Below, piece by piece: positions 59,042 to 64,000 of a DNA stretch of 64,000 bases; within the stretch, counting starts at the first letter, position 1; every line of letters begins with the position of its first letter. Source of the stretch: Rehmannia glutinosa (lineage: Eukaryota; Streptophyta; Magnoliopsida; Lamiales; Orobanchaceae); NCBI GenBank assembly GCA_016081115.2, contig CM071936.1, forward strand, positions 84,497,943 through 84,561,942, given 5' to 3'. Below the pieces are notes generated by a model. It made no database searches. It saw only the letters and a list, made by a program, of their open reading frames with translations, and had not been told where the DNA came from. Position numbers and translations under genes: made by a program.

Positions 59042-61364
59042 TTGCTAGGGATGATAATGTTTTCTTTGAGTTTTATCCTACGTGTTGTTTTGTGAAGGAT
59101 CTCAATACGGGGGCAACTCTACTCCAAGGGACTCTTAAGGAAGTCTTGTACCAATTTGATCTCGACAAAGTCACCCATCTCTGCAAAGCATCTGTGTGTT
59201 CTTCCACAAGTTCATCTCAGACCTCCTCTCCTTTCAGTCCTTTAGTTAGAAATGATATTGTTTATTTTTCTGTAATGGAAAAACAACCAAATGTTCTTAT
59301 ATGGCATCAGCGTTTAGGGCATCCAGCTTTAGAAGTTGTGAAAAATGTTCTCACAAGTTGTAATCTGCCATTTGAATTCAATAAAAGTGATCTTTCTTTC
59401 TGTGATGATTGTTGTAAGGCCAAAATGCACCGTTTACCTTTTTCTGACTCTGAATCTAAATACTCTCGTGCCTTTGAACGTGTCCACTCTGATTTATGGG
59501 GCCCTGCCCCTGTTTAATCCCCCACAAATTATAAATACTATGTCAGTTTTGTGGATCAATATACAAGATATACATGGATATATTTTCTTAATAATAAATA
59601 TGATGCTCTTCAATGCTTCCAACAATTTCATAAAATGGTCCAGACTCAATTTAACTCTACAATTTGTATTCTTCAAACAGATTGGTGGGAGGGGAGTTTT
59701 GAAGTTTCACCTCTTTTCTTCAGTCCCAAGGTATTCTCCATCGCGTTTCGTGTCCCTATACCCCTCAACAAAATGGACTTGTGGAACGTAAACACAGACA
59801 CGTTGTGGAAATGGCTCTGGCTCTGTTGCCTCATGCAAGTGTTCCTCAAACCTTTTGGGTGGATGCCTTCACTACTGATGTTTTTCTTATTAATAGGCTT
59901 CCAACTAAACTTCTTAAATTCCAAACTCCATTTGAACTTCTATTTCTCAGAAAACCGGATTACTCTACCTTGAGAGTATTTGGTTGTCTGTATTATCTAT
60001 ACTTTAGGGACATAACTGCACATGAATTTCAATTTCGATCGGCTCCTTCCACCTTTCTTGGTTATTGTGAAGGCTACAAAGGATATAAAGTGTTACTCCG
60101 TTCTGGAAAAACTTTCATTAGTAGGCATGTACTATTTGAAGAGTCCAAATTTCCCTTTTCTAAATCTCACACTCATAGTTTGCCCTCCCATTTGATTCTT
60201 CTGTCACTATTACATTGCCTCCTATACATCATGAGTCTTCAGCTCCGTCTTCATTTTCTCCACCCCTGTCCCCTACTCCTCCTCTTAGTTCATGTCCGCC
60301 TGCTTCAACTTCTTCACCTACTACCTCATCTCCATCTATTATTCCCATATACGTTCATCTACCAATTGAACTGAGCACACCTCTGTCAATTCTCAGTCAT
60401 CTCCAAGCCTGCCCTTGGATGTTAATACGCACCCTATGACTACTCGGCTTAAAGCGGGCATCACGAAGCCTAAGGCTTTTCTTGCTACAGACATTGTTTC
60501 TGAACCTTGTTCTGTCAAAGAAGCTCTTAGCCAGCCTGAGTGGAAATACCTTGCTTTACTCAAGAACCACACCTGGACATTGGCCCCCTGTCCTCCTGAC
60601 AAGCCCAATGTGGGGTGTAAATGGATTTTTAAAATTAAGAAGAATGCTGATGGTACCTTGTCTCGATACAAAGCTCGTTTAGTTGCCAAAGGTTACACCC
60701 AAAATCTGGGACTTGATTATGATGAAACCTTCAGTCCGGTCATTAAGCCGATTACTATTCGCACGGTCCTGTCTCTTGCTGTATCATTTGGTTGGCAAAT
60801 TCGGCAACTAGACATGAACAATGTCTTTTTGCACGGTGATCTTGAACGGGACATTTATATGCATCAACCCCCTGGGTTTGAGAAACTTTCAGACCAAAAT
60901 TATGTGTGCAAACTTCAAAAGGCCATCTATAGGCTCAAACAGGCACCCCGGGCCTAGTATACCAAGTTAAAGTCCGAGTTAATCAATCAGCAGTTTCAAT
61001 GCTCTCAAGCTGATCAGTCTTTATTTTTCCGCATCAATTCCACCTCGTATACTTTGGTTCTTATTTACGTTGATGATATTATTGTTACCGAAAGTAGTGA
61101 TTCTCTTATTCAGAGTTTGATCACTAATCTCAGCTCAATATTCTCTTTGAAAGATCTTGGCACATTGCATCATTTTTTGGGCATTAAAGTTACTAATACT
61201 TCTACTGGGGGTTTGCATTTGTGTCAAACTCAATATATTTTGGAGGTTCTTGCTAAAGTTAATATGCCAGCTGCAAAGGGAGCCATCACACCCATGGTAG
61301 CTTCTCATCCTCTTTCGAAACACATTGGTACTTCCTCTGTTGATGGTACACTCTATAGGAGTGT

Positions 61365-62862
61365 GGGAAAATTGCAAATTTAGTCCCATAAGTTATGATC
61401 ATTTGCATTTTAGTCCTGTAACTTTGTAAAGTAGCAGTTTAGTTCTTGACCGTTTTAACCTTATAGCAAAAAATCACAATTTAGTCGTGTAACTTTTACA
61501 AGCAAGCAATTATAGTCCCTTATTTTTTTGGAGGTGACAATTTCGACCCATTGCAAAAATTAGGCTAAAAGGCAGAAAATGTACAATACGCCATATGAGA
61601 AATCACAACTATATCCAATACATCCATAGAGATGGCGAAATCTAGCCCGACTCATGGGCCCGATTTGTCCCGACCCGACAATATCAATGCAGAAAATGAA
61701 TTTTTGGGTTGGACTGGGCCATGCATTTTCACTAGGAATGCTAATGGGGCAGAGCAGGGCGAATATCTAAAACCAATGTTTCGAAACTGGACCGGACCAA
61801 CCGGTTCGATGGGTTTAACCGGGAACCGGTCATATATCCGGTCTGGTTCTGAATTAAAACCGGGTGGCTAAAAAAATATTGCCACCCAGTCAAACCTGGT
61901 AAAAAACTCGAAACCTGGTAAAAAACTCGGAACCCGGTGACCCGATTAACCTGGTTCAATTTTTTTAAGCAAAATATTCTTTATTTTATACAACAACTGG
62001 ACGGAAATGGTAAATTTACATATAATTTTTCCTTGTATTAGATTTATACGTATATTTGGATATTATAATTTATTAAATTTATTAATTCAAAAAAATAGTT
62101 TATTAAATTTATTTGTATTTGTTATTTTTTTTACATTTGTACTTGTATTTAGATCTTTACATTTGTAAATATATGTGTGTATGTATATGGATCCAACGGT
62201 TTTTTTAGAATGGTTTACCGGTCGAACCAGTGATCCATTGACTCAGTTATTAATCCGATTCGATGTCCGGTCCGGGTTTAAAAATATTGTCTAAAATGAC
62301 GCAGACCTGCCCCATCCTTAGAACGGAGCGGGGCGACCCTGACCCAAATTAAATTAACTTAAATAGGAAAAGGAAAAAAAAGAGAAAAATATTTATTTTT
62401 AAAATATTTATAAAATATTCTTTACAAAAGTTGTTATTTTCAATTTATAAATGCTAGATATAATATTAAAAGATAAAAATTATATCATAATATATATTTT
62501 ATATGAAAAATATATATTAAATATATTAAAATAATAGGCGGGCGCAGGGGGAGGTGTACCAGCGGGACAAAAGTGACACCTAGACCTAACCCACCCTCAC
62601 CAATTTTTGAACCAAGACTTAACCAAATTAGTCATTTGCACAAATAAGGGTATTTTGGGAATTAAGAAAGTTTAAAATGGCCCTTGAGGACCAAAATTGC
62701 AACTACTAGGAACTTAGAGGACTAAAATTGCGCTATACTAAAACTTATGGGACTAAAATACGAAAAGGCCACAAACATATGGGATCTAGATGCAAACATC
62801 AAAACTTATGGGACATAAATGAGAATGGCCATAACTTATGAGACTATTTTTGCAATTTTCCC
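61365..62862. mobile_element. Mutator-type MITE-like element inside copia II RT/RNase H
   Basis: ATAGGAGTGT flanks it exactly at 61355-61364 and 62863-62872. The ends are inverted (GGGAAAATTGCAAATTTAGTC / GGGAAAATTGCAAAAATAGTC from the right), continuing through CCATAAGTTATG. Its removal rejoins the copia frame at LYRSV/SVIGAL. It is 1498 bp and non-coding. A second repeat relic (61640-62345) with AACCGGTT and CCCGACCCGAC phrases sits in the middle and may be another nested element. Confidence 0.9.
61640..62345. repeat. GC-richer relic with AACCGG/CCGGTT phrases, nested in the MITE
   Basis: Inverted-looking sets (GGTTCGATGGGTTTAACCGG near 61803 and GGTTTACCGGTCGAACCAG near 62211) frame an AT-rich middle. 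This could be a nested MITE, but its ends were not fixed. Open frames here (61632-61871, 61741-61959) overlap the inverted phrases and are not credible genes. Confidence 0.5.
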
Positions 62863-63446
62863 ATAGGAGTGTCATTGGGGCACTTCAATACATTACAATT
62901 ACGAGGCCAGACATTTGGTACAGTGTAAATAAATTGAGTCAATTTATGCAAAATCCTCTTGATACTCATTGGAAGGACGTCAAACGTCTTCTACGTTATT
63001 TGGCTGGGACTTCTACACTTGGATTGGATATTTCTAAGTCTTCTGATCTTAATATTGTTGCCTATGCGGATGCTGATTGGGCCACAGACATCGATGATCG
63101 GAAATCAGTTACGGGATTTTGCATATATATTGGTGATAATCTTGTTGCTCGGACATCTATGGCTGAAGTCTCTGCTGGGAGAATTGCATATCACTCAGAA
63201 TCGAATTCCTGTTATTTGGACGGATAACATTGGGGCCGAAGCTCTTGCAGCTAATCCTGTTCTTCATTCCAAAACCAAACACGAGTTGGACTTATATTTT
63301 GTTCGGGACAAGGTGCAGCAAAATCAATTCACAGTTCAACATGTTCCATCAGTTGATTAAACCGCAGATGTTCTTACTAAACCACTTGGAGGTCAATCTT
63401 TCACCAGGTTTCGAGCCAGACTTAATGTTGTTTCTTCACCTGCCTC

Positions 63447-63460
63447 AGATTGAGGGGGGC
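63447..63460 (+). other. polypurine tract of copia II
   Basis: CAGATTGAGGGGGGC immediately precedes the 3' LTR and overlaps the last codons of pol. Confidence 0.85.
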
Positions 63461-63746
63461 TGTTAACATACGTGTGTCACACTAGAATATTTCCTTTGCC
63501 ACTTGTCACTCATCAGTTGCTACTCATCATTGGCAGATTATTCCTCCGCCAAACCTGCAAATTCTGTAAGCATATTCTAAATTAGCCAATAGAATGATAG
63601 TGTCATCAGACGTCTAGATCCTTCCATTATTCTATTTAAGTTGTATTTCATCATCTTGTAAAAGCACTGGAAGTCTAATGAAAATTACAATGATTCATTT
63701 CCTTCTCCAAACTTCTATGGCTGTGCTTATCTTTCAATATTTGACA
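63461..63746 (+). repeat. copia II 3' LTR
   Basis: It begins TGTTAACATACG and ends ATTTGACA, and lacks the 19-bp segment found in the 5' LTR. The TSD TGATA follows directly. Confidence 0.93.
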
Positions 63747-63751
63747 TGATA

Positions 63752-64000
63752 TAATTATTGGAGAATACTCATGTGCATTTTTAATTATTCATCGATCAGC
63801 TCTTTTTATGAGTACCTATAATCATGTTTGTGGATTGAGTGCCAATAGAAATTAATAAACAGTATTATGGGGTGACATTGCATGCACAAGAACCAGCTCT
63901 TAATTAATGAGATGTATGTATGACTATGACTCGAGCAACTTGTACAAAGAAAATATTCTAATTAATATCAGAAACATGAACTCAACGCGTGGTGTGTAGA
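63752..64000. other. flanking DNA
   Basis: Nothing recognisable was found in the last 250 bp. Confidence 0.5.

Larger units (their letters stand above)
57175..63453 (+). pseudogene. copia II gag-pol, broken
   Basis: Gag starts at ATG 57175 (TEHNYLIWKQQVSSAMRGYGL), with a TAG at 57397-57399 and a frame change before 57576. The zinc knuckle CQICHYTNHTTDKC and protease WFPDSGATNHVT occur twice because of a 601-bp tandem duplication (57842-59041). GAG-pre-integrase (WHQRLGHPALEVV, CDDCCKAKMHRLPF) and integrase (59500-60170) follow with frame shifts. RT runs 60470-61360 (VGCKWIFKIKKNADG, YVDDIIV; TAG at 60955-60957 in place of the usual Trp). The MITE at 61365-62862 interrupts it. RNase H resumes at 62863 (ADADWATD, then a deletion near 63160) and ends TKPLGG...SSPASD at 63453. 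Confidence 0.92.
56805..63746 (+). mobile_element. copia retrotransposon II, structurally complete
   Basis: Two similar LTRs (56805-57111, 307 bp; 63461-63746, 286 bp) start TGTTAACATACG and end ATTTGACA. TGATA flanks both outer ends (56800-56804 and 63747-63751). The PBS TGGTATCAGAGC directly follows the 5' LTR and the PPT GATTGAGGGGGGC precedes the 3' LTR. gag and pol are recognisable but broken by stops, frameshifts, a 601-bp tandem duplication and an inserted MITE. Domain order protease-integrase-RT-RNase H defines Ty1/copia. Confidence 0.96.

Noticed and set aside
58471..59517. Separate 348-codon gene
   Set aside because: It is the in-frame second copy of the gag-protease duplication plus the start of copia integrase.

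Overview
This is a repeat-dominated stretch of a flowering-plant nuclear genome. The evidence is an A-type cytochrome P450 gene with the single intron typical of plants, plus plant-specific transposon families: Athila-like Ty3/gypsy, Ty1/copia, a Cassandra TRIM carrying 5S rRNA-like LTRs, an RNase H-bearing L1-type LINE, FAR1-type Mutator, CACTA, MITEs and a tRNA-related SINE. AT-rich introns and heavy nesting fit a eudicot. An asterid is my guess from the style of the copia and MULE proteins and is not proven. The only gene that looks intact and cellular is the P450 at 54136-55804 (two exons, 492 aa). Almost everything else is layered mobile DNA, mostly decayed.

Layout: 1-6136 is the 3' part of an Athila-like gypsy element (RT, RNase H, integrase, 3' LTR). 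Its integrase is split by a complete Cassandra TRIM (1623-2765, TSD TTAAC). 6137-9367 holds an LTR-like fragment, unassigned DNA and a degenerate tandem repeat. 9379-21101 is an old tandem-repeat-rich transposon bounded by an 11-bp direct repeat. Inside it sits a large Mutator-like element (about 11016-20182) with two convergent genes: a FAR1-like transposase (+) and a gene ending in a Ulp1-type cysteine protease (-). Both are broken, mostly by stop codons that look like C-to-T/G-to-A decay. 22705-24151 is a probable solo LTR, and 25067-25505 a long-TIR MITE.

26055-33853 is a full-length LINE on the minus strand with a 15-bp TSD and an intact ORF1, interrupted by a CACTA-type element (29023-30575, TSD TAA). 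34395-45610 is a dead copia element whose 3' portion, 3' LTR, flank and half of a MITE were duplicated in tandem (about 4.7 kb). 46227-47530 is an Athila-like LTR fragment. 47747-47899 is a fold-back MITE. 48131-51111 is a CACTA element with two more CACTA-type elements inside it. 51256-53068 is a Mutator-type MITE (9-bp TSD) containing another CACTA element packed with TTCCAA/TTGGAA motifs. A minus-strand SINE (53383-53518) lies upstream of the P450 gene. 56805-63746 is a structurally complete copia element (LTRs, PBS, PPT, TSD TGATA) disabled by stops, a 601-bp internal tandem duplication and a MITE insertion in the RT/RNase H region.

The genes do not form an operon or pathway. Three things stand out: the two-gene Mutator element with its Ulp1 protease partner; a CACTA family carrying a tRNA-like A-box/B-box cassette in two diverged copies; and the many exact target-site duplications, which allow the order of insertions to be worked out.
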